Source: Aradus depressus
Lineage: Eukaryota; Arthropoda; Insecta; Hemiptera; Aradidae
DNA length: 64,000 nt
Reading direction: 5' to 3'
Assembly: GCA_963662175.1 (NCBI GenBank)
Contig: OY759225.1
Span: 15,803,601 to 15,867,600 of the forward strand
In this document: one piece after another, positions 21,784-34,100 of the stretch
How the letters are laid out: the number at the start of each line of letters is the position of its first letter
Position numbering within the stretch: position 1 is the first letter of the stretch
Translations under genes and position numbers: made by a program
Notes under the pieces: model-generated
Told to the model about the DNA's origin: nothing
The model's database searches: none
What the model saw: the letters and a program-made list of their open reading frames with translations, nothing else

Positions 21784-24321
21784 ATATATATATAATACGA
21801 ACTTTAAAATGATCTTTTGGTAAGAAACTTTTAGGTAAGATGCTTCGATAGCTTAAATTTGTCACAATAAATAACATTTGTGGAACAAGAAAATAATATA
21901 GCAGTGTAAATCTAAAAAATTATAATATTTCAATATATTCAAATATTGTTATTAATATATAATAATAACTGCTGAAAATAAATAATATATTTCTTGTCAT
22001 ATTGTCACAAAAAATAATATAATGTATTTTACCCATTTCAAGAGATTCAGTGGCTTATTTCATTTTTAAATGACAAACTTAATCTAAAAAATGAATACGA
22101 ATCAACAAATTTGAATCACAGTTGTATGTATCTTATTTTAGCTATCACAAACCTATAATTTCATGTATAAAAGAAATTGAAGAACAATAAATTTTATTAT
22201 CTCGGATGTGTAAAAAAGGGTAGGCAAAGTTTAGAACTCCAATTGTAGAGTCAGACTCATGCCCACATGCGATATGAGCTCGTAGTTAAGTCCGGGCATT
22301 AACATAATAACTAACGTTCTATAGATATGAAGTGATGGAGAAAACCACGCTACACATCCAGAGCGAACGTGGTTATTCACACCTCTAATGGAGAGGACCA
22401 GATTGGTGAAACATCTGAAATGATGTTGCGCTTCATAGGAGTAGGTACTTATATACTAGTGAGGGGTTGTTATATGGGATTTCAGGCTTTGGATAACATG
22501 GGTACAACACCCACCCCTGCAATCACCATTAAGAAGGAAATAACAATAAAAAAATGTTTGAAAAAGTAAATTTTTATTCGGACAATAAATACAGTCATTA
22601 ACAAATGGTGCAAATTGAAAAGACAGCTTTAATAGCCATTTATAATATAATATTTATATAAAACAAAATGAGCATTTAATTTTTTAAAACAAAAAAATAA
22701 ATCTTAATTAAACATGCATTTCAAAATCAAATATATAAAATAAATTTCATATTTATATAGAGTGGTTGTTCTAAAACTCAGCGCTGAGAGAACATTGAAA
22801 CTTTTCTTCTATCGCAACCTTTCTAGGGTATGGTAAAATCAAAATTTGTAAGTACACCGATACATAATGTAATAATTAGGGCTTAGAAATATTGATTTTA
22901 GGATAATTGGGAATATAATAAAAATGTGTTCTTCCTCAACTCTAAAATTGCATTTACATATGAAATATCGTGTTGAAACGTTCATTATATCGGGAGTTAT
23001 CGTATTCAAAGGCACAAAGACATTTTTTTTTATTATATTTTTTCATTTCTGGAATCGAGGGGTTGGAAAAAATCAATTTAGAAATTTTAGTCAAAAATGA
23101 ACATTGAATGTGTAACCGATTACAGAACTTCGTATAAACTAAGTAAACATCTATGTTGTCTTTTTGTGTGTGTCTGTGGACACGAAAACTGTTAGAACCA
23201 CAAAAGGATGACATATTCAGCTGAATCGGACTAGGGAGCAAGCTCAATCCTAATAACTGCCGATATAATGAATTTAACAACACGAAATTTAATAAGTCGA
23301 TTCAAGAATATAAGGACACCTACTAACTTTGAGGCGAATCGACTAAAGGGGGGATATCAGACGGTGCTTAGCTCGAAAACCCTAATAACGCACAATTTAA
23401 TGACGAAATTGAGGATTGCAAAGTCCCTCATCTTCAGACAAACTGTTAGGGGTAGATTTCAAATAATTCGATCTGAGGAAGTACATTTCTGGTGATTCAC
23501 CGATGTCCTTTTTTTAATTTCAGAATTGGAGGAGTTCAGAAAACATATATAAAAACATGTCGGTGAAAGCATAGTTCATATGTGTATTGTAATACAGTTC
23601 TTAGCACCGAATTCTGGAACACACTCAAAAAATAATAATAATAAAAAAAAAAAATAAGTGCAGAAATCAATAATTGATCAATTATTTGCTTAATTTAAAA
23701 TTAAATTGTGATAATAAATATTAAAGTTTAAATTTAACTTGATAAATTTTAAGACGGCAGTAAGTCGATCACTTTAGTCATTACATCTGTATAATTTTCA
23801 CAGTAATAGAGATACTAAGGTTATGGATAGGAGAGTTCTTAAGAATGGGAATTGTGGTTCAAAACTTATTAACCTGATTATCATTTACAAATTATAGATA
23901 ATTTACAATAATATATTTTTCAGAAGTTACATTCTTTCCCATTTATTTTTTGGCTTTACAACCTAGTAAATATTACATGTTTCGGAAAAACTTTATATTA
24001 GTTACGCAAATTTATTTGTTCTATTTTTGTGTAAAAATGTTTTTATATATTTTTTTGCTAAGATATATTTTACGATTTTTGATAATAGTCTAGACTGAGA
24101 TTATCAATGTCAGTAAGTCACGTATTGACCATAAAATTTCTTTTGTTATTGATCTCATCAAAACCCGCTTCTTTTGATACATATCGGGAGTTTTCGTGTC
24201 CGCGAATACACAGATTTTTTAAGTATAAAAATAATAAATGGGAGAATAATGTAACTACTAAAAAATATATGATTGTAAATACAGGATCTTCTTAAACAAA
24301 TTCAAAAATACAATTTTCATT
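21784..24321. other. Gene-free AT-rich DNA with repeat pieces
   Basis: SINE A 3' fragment at 22217-22314. Family D repeat in reverse at about 23000-23520 (TCGATCTGAGGAAGTACATT, then TGGTGATTCACCGATGTC). Nothing else recognised; frames up to 109 codons have no family resemblance. Confidence 0.4.
22217..22314 (+). mobile_element. SINE family A, 3' fragment
   Basis: AGGGTAGGCAAAGTTTAGAA to GGGCATTAACATAATAACTA. Confidence 0.65.
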
Positions 24322-24559
24322 TGAGGGGGTTAGAAGCAAAGGGATGTAAATGACACAAATGTAATTTTGAGATAATTACCTTCAAAGTTAAAGTAACATC
24401 GTAAATTCAGGTATTATCCACTAGTAACAGCATTACTGGTACTAACAATCGTTCTCATCAGTAGCCAGTAGTCAGGGTAGGTGTCAAGGAAGATGTGAAC
24501 ACACATATCTCAATTTCAGCCGATTTTTCACTTACATCCCTTTGCTTCTAACCCCCTCA
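24322..24559. mobile_element. MITE with ~31-bp terminal inverted repeats
   Basis: TGAGGGGGTTAGAAGCAAAG then GGATGTAAATGA at the left, mirrored at the right by TCACTTACATCCCTTTGCTT then CTAACCCCCTCA. 238 bp; the centre is unique, without a frame. TTTCAT occurs just outside both ends as a possible duplication. It lies 0.4 kb beyond the TTLL4 polyadenylation signals. Confidence 0.88.
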
Positions 24560-24934
24560 TTTCATGTCACAAATTAATTGAAACCCTGACAATATCCCTA
24601 TAGGCATGCAAGAGCACTATAACAAAATTTGTTTATTACAGACAATAATTAATTATAATAAAAACACAGCCAATATATTAAGTAAATCTGACGCTTTTTT
24701 AAACTAGAAAATAAATAAATATTACTAGCAAGAAATAACTAACTCTATTCTTACATAATAAATCTTTATTTTGAGAACAAGGACACGAAGGCACTTATTT
24801 CATCCTTTTAAGACACAATGAAAATGTTTAAAGGCGCAAGATTTTTACAAAAATTATATACTTTATCAAGATACTTTATTACTTTATTTTATTTTTTTTT
24901 TGTGGGTTTTTCCTTTTAGTAAAATAAGCATACA

Positions 24935-24944
24935 TTTATTTATT
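24935..24944 (-). terminator. Candidate TTLL4 polyadenylation signals
   Basis: Two overlapping AATAAA hexamers on the minus strand, about 105 nt after the TAA at 25049. Further AATAAAG copies lie at about 24870-24890. A T-run on the minus strand at 25020-25036 sits between stop and signal. Ordinary placement for a metazoan 3' UTR, but AT-rich DNA makes chance hits common. Confidence 0.45.
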
Positions 24945-25048
24945 AAACACTACTTGGCAGGTATTCATGGAAGGTTGACAAATAAATGAAACTTTCTTCA
25001 TTCCAAAAAATAGAAGTGCAAAAAAAAAAAAAAAAGAGGCCAAACACT

Positions 25049-25124
25049 TTACTTTTTGTCGAAGACTTCGATCAATTTTGGCGTTAGAAGAAAGGATCCC
25101 TCATGGATGGATGTCACTCTCTCA
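25049..25124 (-). CDS. TTLL4: TTLL4 last coding exon (acceptor uncertain)
   Basis: The open frame ends VTSIHEGSFLLTPKLIEVFD then KK and TAA at 25049-25051. With the ordinary acceptor TTTCCAG (exon from 25124) the phase does not fit exon 18: the joined frame would stop after three codons. Using the later AG of the GAGAGAG run (exon from 25116) keeps frame. The other possibility is an unrecognised exon of length 3n+1 between 25125 and 28561. The frame read from the ordinary acceptor (SERVTSIHEG) looks protein-like, so a missing exon is credible. Confidence 0.55.
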
Positions 25125-28117
25125 CTGGAAACAAAAATACATAATGTAAAAATTATTTTTATTTTAGTATGCAGTTTTATTACATTTTGTGAAGTAGGAC
25201 AGTGTAGGATGTAATAATCACTTTCAAAATATCGATTTTGTTTTTGGTTATAATGAGAAAGCGGATGTTTTTGAATAAGACTTAAAAAATTCTTATTATT
25301 GAAGGCTGTCTCGCTTTGATAAGGTGGCTGATAGTGATTAGTTAGAAGCGATTATTTACTTGTGTTATTATGTTTAAAATTTCCGTTGCCTGCAAAACAT
25401 ACGTTTTTTTTTTTTTTTTCAATATTCCTTATTTTGAATATTTACAATCGGTATAAACCATAAGTAAATTTGATGAATGATACATTAAAAAAAAATGTAA
25501 TAAAAATAAAAAAGGAGAAAAGAATTATGCGCTCTGGTAGTAGGCGATATGACCTCGTTGTTAAAGAAAACTGACATTATTGCAGAGATATTGTGAAATA
25601 ATTCAAATGGACTTGAAAAATAAAATAAAACTTGTTTATTTGATATATTGTCTAATTTCACTAACTATATACATATACATGGGAGTACTTTCGGTATTTC
25701 TACCATCCTCAGCCAAAAGCATAAGAGATAAGACTAAGTTAATGTTTTAGAAGACTAAGTTTTCAGAATGTCAGCCTCTCGAGGAACCCATTACCCTCCC
25801 TACTGGTGTTCCCCATGACGTCAGACATTCCTAACTAAGCTAAATTGTCAAGCTGTGAGATATTTTATGACAAGGCGGTCCCCATATTTCTATTTATCCC
25901 ATCTAAAATATTCCCCTTTACTGTCACCAATAATATGACCCTCCAGTCGATGTGCACAGGTACGTTTAAATATACATACAATTTACCAATATATATATAT
26001 ATATATATATAGATATATGATTTATCTGAATCTTGCCAATAGATATATTTATATAATTTACAGTATAATAATTTTAATTAAGTTGTAACTGGAACCAATT
26101 ATTTTTGATTTGTTAATGTTATATTATTCGCCTGTTCATTGTTAATGCTTTATACCTAGATCTTAGAAGGGGTCACACATTTGAAATATGGGGACCGCCT
26201 TGTCATAAAATATCTCACAGCTTGACAATTTAGCTTAGTTAGGAATGTCTGACGTCATGGGGAACACCAGTAGGGAGGGTAATGGGTTCCTCGAGAGGCT
26301 GACATTCTGAAAATTAACTTAGTCTTATCTCTTATGCTTTTGGCTGAGGATGGTAGAAATACCGAAAGTACTCCCATGTATATATAGTTAGTGAAATTAG
26401 AGAATATATTAAATAAACAAGTTTTATTTTATTTTTCAAGTCCATCTCGTTGTTAAAGCCGGGCATGAGTCATAAAACCTAACCTATTCATAACATGGAG
26501 AGCCTCTATTCTCTTTGGACTCACAACATGAAAAACCACCATTCTCTCTGCATTGAGAAGGTGAATAGTCTCTATTCTTTCTATATTTATTAGTACCTAC
26601 CTGTTGAATAGGGACTGTAGGATGGATATTTATAAGATGTAAATCCTACCAGTCATAATTTCGTGTGGTTCCTTCTATGTATGTCATCTTCCGGCAAGTA
26701 ACATCGAATCGAACTTGATTAGATTACCCAGTGACCATAGTACTGTTAATTAAACTAATTACGAAATTATATTATCCAAGCGGATGAATTACACACATTT
26801 CCAAACCCTTGTATGTAGGGATGTGGTTTCAATTAAACATACGTATGACCTCATAACATTTCATGGTTTTCTGCGCTTCTGTGCAACCTACTCCTTACTA
26901 ATAAATAAAGTCAATAAACGCTCGCTCCTATACTCCCTGCCATGGTAAATATACAACATTTTAATATTTTATACTATTTAAACGTTATTATTTTTAAAAC
27001 AATAATAAAAATGAACTAAACTGAATAATGAAAATTATATTTAACCATGAACAAACACAAAAAATATGTATTATTATATTGATATAGCAGTAATACCCGG
27101 CGTTGCTCGGGGAACTTTGAATACAATTCAAAAAATATATATGTAAATCTCCTACTACCAGAGCGCTCTTTCATCACTCTAGTGGACGTGAGCCCGACTC
27201 TACTGTGTGAGTCCTAAATTTTCATTCACCTAGGGCAGGGGTCTTTAATGAGTACCTGACATCGTACAGACACGGGACCATCGCTTAACGTCCCATCCGA
27301 AGGACGGCGTGCTTAAGTTTATTTTACCTCCGAGATAAAATAAACTAAGGGCCTCCCTCGGTCGGGTTTCGAATCCACGTTCTTGAGCTCGGAAGTTGAG
27401 CACTCATACCACTGACCTACCGGCGCCCTCCTGTATATATCGGTGGTTGTCGTGAAGAAGTCGATAAGTCCATTTACCTTGAAAACGAGTTAACAGTGCC
27501 TTCAATACTCAATTATTAATATCTACGTTGTGAAAAATTGGTTATGTTGTGCTCCTACCTAAAAGGCGTGATACTCAGATTGTGAATTTTCAGTTAACTA
27601 CTATTTTTGGTTTAATTATAGTAACTCGTTATATCTTATTATTCCTTATACGATAATATCCTGAAATTATTGTACGTCAAGTTTACAGGTTGTTCACGCG
27701 AAGTATCTTCAACAAATAGGTAAGTTGATTTATCTTGTTATGTCCGAAATTATTCGCACTAGAAGAAACCGGTAAGAGGAGTTGACTGGAAGTTCTTTAT
27801 TATTTGTATAAGGTAAGTGCACTTGACAGTTTCTTCCGGAATTCGTATTTGCATCGTAAAGTGTTATTTTGGAGACAAGTCAATATAAGTCATAACAAGC
27901 TAATTCATAATTATTTAACTAAAAACGACATAAACCAAACAAAACATGACACTGCACATTTAAAATTTTAACAACCTCTTTATGACACCGAAATGTATAT
28001 ATTTTGGCCCAAATGGTATCTTTAGGTTAATTACAGGATTTTGGAGAATGATCAAATCTTTACAGTGCTCTACTGAAAAGTGGACAGTTTTGACTTATCG
28101 ACTTCTTCATGACAGCC

Positions 28118-28173
<56 letters not shown>

Positions 28174-31100
28174 TAATAGTAATAAAACATATAAAAAAAA
28201 AATAAATAAAAAAATATATACATCGAATGCATATGGTTATGTATAAAATAATAGGCTATATTGGTAGTCAAAAAAAAACTTATGTTCTTTTTTTGATTAT
28301 TTTACACATTTTTGATATTTTAAAATAAAACATAAGAACATATTTTAAAAAAAAACCGGCCTAGACACATAGGTTTTATTTCTTGGAGTTGAAAAGACCT
28401 TGAAATAGGGAAAATTTATAACTGCCTGAGTAGAGTCGGGCTCATGTACACCTGAGTGAAGTAAAAGCGCTCTGGTAGTAGGCGATATGACCTTGTAGTT
28501 AAGGCCTGGACATGAGTCATAATAACTAACTCTAATCAGAAACTTTTTTCCTTCAACTCACCTTCAGCTACCATTGGACAAACTAATTTTATTTCTGGTG
28601 TAGTTCCATTTAGATTTTCCATACTGGTGTCTTTACTTATTACTCTGAAATCAAAAATTGTCAATATTAACAATAAGGAAAATTTTTAAAATAGATATAA
28701 CAAAAATCTCAGCACAAAGTGAGTAATTGTTACAATAGATATAACAATAATCTCAGCACAAAGTGAGTATCTTATAAAAAAAAATAGCTATCAACTTTTT
28801 ACTGAGTTCAACTTGTTACTCTTCCTCTGAAACCAATCTATCGATTTTGAACAAAATGTGTCTTACTCAGAAACTTTTGACCTATTTTACTGAATTTTTT
28901 GTTGATACATACATTATATATCAACAATTATTAGGGTTTTTGGAGTAGATGCAAAATATTAAGTGGATGCTTCTGCCCTTTGTATTCCTCGGACCTTAAG
29001 CTCTACTCTCTCTTAGTCTGTCTCGCTGCTGGATAGTGCATTAGTGTAACAAGAAGGCAAAAAGAGGGGGGAGAGGGCGCATGAGCCTCCCCTGCTTTCA
29101 TAAATTTGAAATAATGGGGACAGCAGAGAACCGATGCCCGGGCTTTAACTACGAGGTCTTATCGCCTACTACCAGAGCGCACTTTCGTCACTCTGGTGGA
29201 CATGAGCCCGACTCTACTGTGGGAGTCCTAAATTTTGCCTACCCTAAATTTTTATTCACCTAGGACAGGAGTCATTAACGAGTACCTGACATCGTACAGG
29301 CTCGGGACCATCGCGAAGGACGACATGCTTAAGTTTATTTTACCTCCCAGATGAAATAAACTAAGGGCCTCGGTCGAGTTTCGAACCCACGTTCTTGAGC
29401 TCAGAAGACAAGCATGCATACCACTGAGCTACCAAGGCCCTCTATATATCTACATATTGTATTTATTGTTTTGTATACAGATCATTTATTTTATTAGACT
29501 GTATATTTTCTCTTTTCTTATTGTCGCCTCTCACTATTAAATATGGTCATATTATATCGATTGTAAATATTCAAAATACAAATTAAAAAAGCATTTACCG
29601 AAAAAAAAGGTCATAGGTAAATCATCGGCAATGTACTTCCCTAGGACGGATTAATCAATTAATTTTTCGCTCCTCCTCCAAACGCACTCGCACGTTTGAG
29701 CCAATATTCAACAGTCGACTTACAAAAGGGTTTCTAAATCATATTAAATTTTGTGTCTATAAATTCATTAAATCGACAGTTATTAGGGTTTTTGAATTCC
29801 CCCTCCCCCCCCCCCCCCCCCCACCCACCCCCCATTTTTTATTTTGAATTTAGAGGTCGGAAAACATGAAATTCCGTTGAAAACTCTGCATCGAATTTTT
29901 GACAAATTACATAACTTCCCCTATATTTCGTATAGCTGGGAAGTAAAAAAAAAATTGATAGCTACTAATAACCCCTGAATAACAACAATTAAGAAATGAA
30001 AAAAATGATCAATAAAATTTTGCCTGTTATAATATCTACTTTCGCTATTCTAGATTCTACTTCTTTGAAAGTACGATCTATACTGTTTCTTATAAATATT
30101 TTTAAAAATGTATAAATTTTATCTGCTGCTACAATTCTAGAAGAAACCTTTCTATCAACTAAAAAAACATTAAAATAATCAAAAATTCCAAAAAAATGTT
30201 GTGACCTACCAAAAATGCTCCTGTCCTTGTTCATTCAAAATTCCAGACTCCAGTAAAAATAAAAAAAACATTAATTGATCTTAATACTAATAAGAAAATA
30301 TATAAATATAAAAAAATACGTCTTTCCTTATGTTTCAATTATAGTTGACTGAAAAGTAGAAAACAACTTTTTCTCTCCGAATAAAACTATAAGTTAGAGG
30401 CGGGGTGAGGTTGTAAAAGCGGAGGGGAGTGACATCTCGCTCGCTCACCTGATCATCTACTATCTCTGTTATATTTACTTCCAACAGATTACTAGCAAAC
30501 GTTACCTCTCTCTCATATATGGATAACACAATTTAATAATATTATGATACATAATTTTAAAAAATGCTTACTTGCTCTTGATGTCGGTACTTCCTTCTTG
30601 ACTTGCCGACATAGCAACCAAAGTAAAAGATGAAGTTTCAGTCACATAGGTCTGAAAATAATGAAAAAAAAATCATATAAGTCAAAAATAAATTAACCAA
30701 ACTACCATAACATAAGAAAATGTTACTAAAAAAATGAATTAATTCAAATGACTATAAAATTTCTATAAAATTACATTCACAAGGGGATATACAGTGTAAG
30801 CAAGTAAAGTTGATGGATATAAACTAACGAATACATATCTATGGTCACAGGGAATAGGTTGTTCCAAGTCGTAAAATGGCCAAAATGAGTTAAGTGTACT
30901 GCGATCATCTCCCAAGCCATCTGGGTTTCTTGGTATCTTGTAAAATTGTGTATGTTCACGGTTAAATCAACTTAATCTACTTCTTTGAGTAATTCACGAG
31001 ACAACTGCATTTAACCATTCATTCACTACGGCAGACTATTCCAAGTGAAAAGGGCGTTTTTGGTTAAATCAACTTTAGAGAGACATCATTCATGAGTATT

Positions 31101-34100
31101 ACAAAAAGTGTGGTCAATAATTAGGTAAGTAATGGGGAATGATTAGGTAACTAAGGAAAAATCCAAGAAAGGATTAACAATATTAATTTTCATTCACTCC
31201 TATAGATTTAGAAGGTATATGATTAATAATGATGCAAACATAATTTATTTATTCCAAAAACTGGATTTACACGATTAATGCAAAAGTAAAAAAGTGCTGC
31301 CCTGAAAAGTTACGAATTTAGACTTACCATTTTATTCCCTGTGACCACAAATATACTCTCGATTAACCGGGCAAATTAATGATAGGGCTGATGCTACGGA
31401 TAAAGCACAACCACGATTAACTCGAAGTCTAAGTAAATGGATGTTTTTCTAAAGAAATGCAGGTTAAATTATGAGAATTGTATGATTTTTTTTTCTAGTA
31501 AATTCTGGAAACAGAAACAATTTAACTTATATTTCAATACGTGAGAACCTAATTCTTCCAAATGTTTTCAAAATTATGTAATATACGTAATTGTGCTGGT
31601 ATTAGGACAATATTACCTAGTAGGTAAAGCCTGAGCATGTGTCATAGTAACTAACTACAAATTTAATTTATTTAATCTAAAAGTTTACATTTCCCGAAGT
31701 GAAAGTTGGTTCCAGTACAAATGTTAGTAATAACAAATTGGATAATGTTTTTGAGACTGACACCATCCACCCACCAACTCAGGAGAGGAAGAACTTTCAC
31801 TTCTCTGACTACACCGTTACTATTAAAATACTGAAATAAATGTAATCTATTATATATTTAAACTAATAACTCACTAAACTTTAATATATCTAAACAATAC
31901 TACTCACAATTTAAAAATACATAATATTAAATAAAAAACAACCAAAACCAAATCTATTTGCTATATAAAGTGTATGGTGTTAAGGCAAAAAGTGATGTGT
32001 CCAAAAATTCATATTTCTTTTTGAAGACTATACTTATGGAGGTGATGGGGTTATATCCTTGTTCCAAATAAATAAGTCAATCGGCGCGGCTATCGACCGA
32101 GATAAATTTTCATTCGGAGATGTCCGGCCCTACACGGTAATCGTGATTGTAATGGAACTTCAAAATGTAGGTGAGAACATTCATCAATACACTTCTTATA
32201 AATATTTAGATTTAATGTCATGTTTTGTGTTTTGTGTCGATATAGTGGAAATACTAATAAATAAAATTAAAAAGATGATAAATAAAGCACTCTTTTATTG
32301 ACTTTCCTTATATTTATATTGTCTGTTATATTATTCGTTCTGTATAAGACCCTTATCCGCCCAGTTCTTCTGTATGGCTCAGAAACCTGGACAACTTCAA
32401 AAATGAGGAAACAGAGCCAATTGGTGTTCAAAAGGAAGGTTCTGCGCAAAATATTTGGAGGAGTGCAAGTAGGCCATGCATGGCGCAGACGCAACAACCA
32501 GGAGCTCTACAAGCTATATAGAGAACCAGATGTCCTGAAAGTCATGAAGATTGGGCGGGACATGTCGCCAGGATGGAAGCTGAGGAAATGCCGAAGAAGC
32601 AGCTAATGGAGCCCATTCATGGAGTAAGACGGCGAGGTAGACCTAAGCTGAGATGGGCAGATGGTATGGCAGAAGATGCCCGAAAGATATTCCGCATCAG
32701 GAACTGGATGGCAGCCGCACAGGATCGAGACAATTGGCGGCTGTTGGTAGAGAAGGCCAGGACCCGTCACCGGGTTGTCGCGCCATGATTGATTGATTGT
32801 ATTGTATTGTCTAATTCCACAAACATATACATAAATGTGTACCGGTTTCGGCTTACAGGGTTCAACAATAATGACAAGTGTTTTATTTGTCATATTTTTA
32901 ATTTTATTTATTATTATTTCCACTATATCGATACAAAACGCAAAAAATGTATTCGGATATTGATTTGTAGTCCAAACGTTCAATTGGCTGCCTTTGGAGG
33001 CAGTTGTTTAACTCATGCTGGAGATTCACTGCCGGTGATTCACCGACGACTATTTCCTAGTATTTTCAACACCGGATATTATTCCCATACTATAGTCTTA
33101 GTATTTGTCGCATCTTAAATCAAAGGGACATCAAATTTTGCTCTAACGCCAGACAAAAAATAACTAAACTATAATAACTAATATAATTACCCTGGGTTGA
33201 TGACTAACGACTTGTCAAAACGTTGCTAACTATTAACCACAAATTACGAATATATTTCTTTTAACTTACAATATTCTAATTTTTTATATTGTCCGTAAAC
33301 TTTCCTCAGAGCGTTGTTCATAAACTTTTAAAGAAACAAGATTATACATGGTATGTTTTATTAAAAAATTTAATGAAAACATATAACACAATACTATAAA
33401 AATTAATTAATTAATTTCCTATTGCCAACTGACAATTTAGGCCCAATATGGACATACAACCCCAAGCTATGGCATACAGCCAAACCATCCAATATGCCCC
33501 ATCCAAGTTTTCAAGTTCTAAGTCCTCCATCGAATTGTACATCACCAAGAAAATACTACATGAAGACATAATATTCCAATCGTCTAGGAACTAATCCAAT
33601 TCCAATTCTTAACCTCCCACAATATTACTTTAAACCCAACCTAATCACACAAGCTCTCTGACTCATATTGACAATCCTCCTCGCCGGCTGAAAAGGACGT
33701 GGCTTCGAGATTATCTAAGAGAAGATTAAACATGTTAATACTTCCTTAAGTGACAGCGTTGGCTGAACTCCCATCTTATGAAATAGACATTTATATACCT
33801 ATAATCCTAATTATTTATATATATATTATATTAGATACATATGTATTCATCCTAGTATGAAAAATTCATGTTTTATTTCATACGCTTTTGCTTCATTCTC
33901 TGTTTGCAAGTTAGGGTATATATAAAAAAAAGTTTAAAAGTGCACACACTATAAATATTAAAATACTGTAAAATTAATTTTTTTGAAAATAAGAGGAGCG
34001 GCAAAATTATGGAATGGCATGATATGGATGAAATATATTTCAAAGACAAATGTGTGTGAGGTACAACAAAATATAAAGAGGTACAGAAAAGATGTAATTT

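Larger units (their letters stand above)
25125..28561. other. TTLL4 last intron
   Basis: Holds the 25567-26445 foldback, SINE A copies at 25529/26459, 27151 and 28428, a reversed Helitron 3' end at about 27085-27125, and a (TA)n run at 28118-28169. A missing exon may lie here (see last coding exon). Confidence 0.6.

Noticed and set aside
22369..22569. 66-codon plus-strand frame after a SINE fragment
   Set aside because: No recognisable motif; composition expected by chance.
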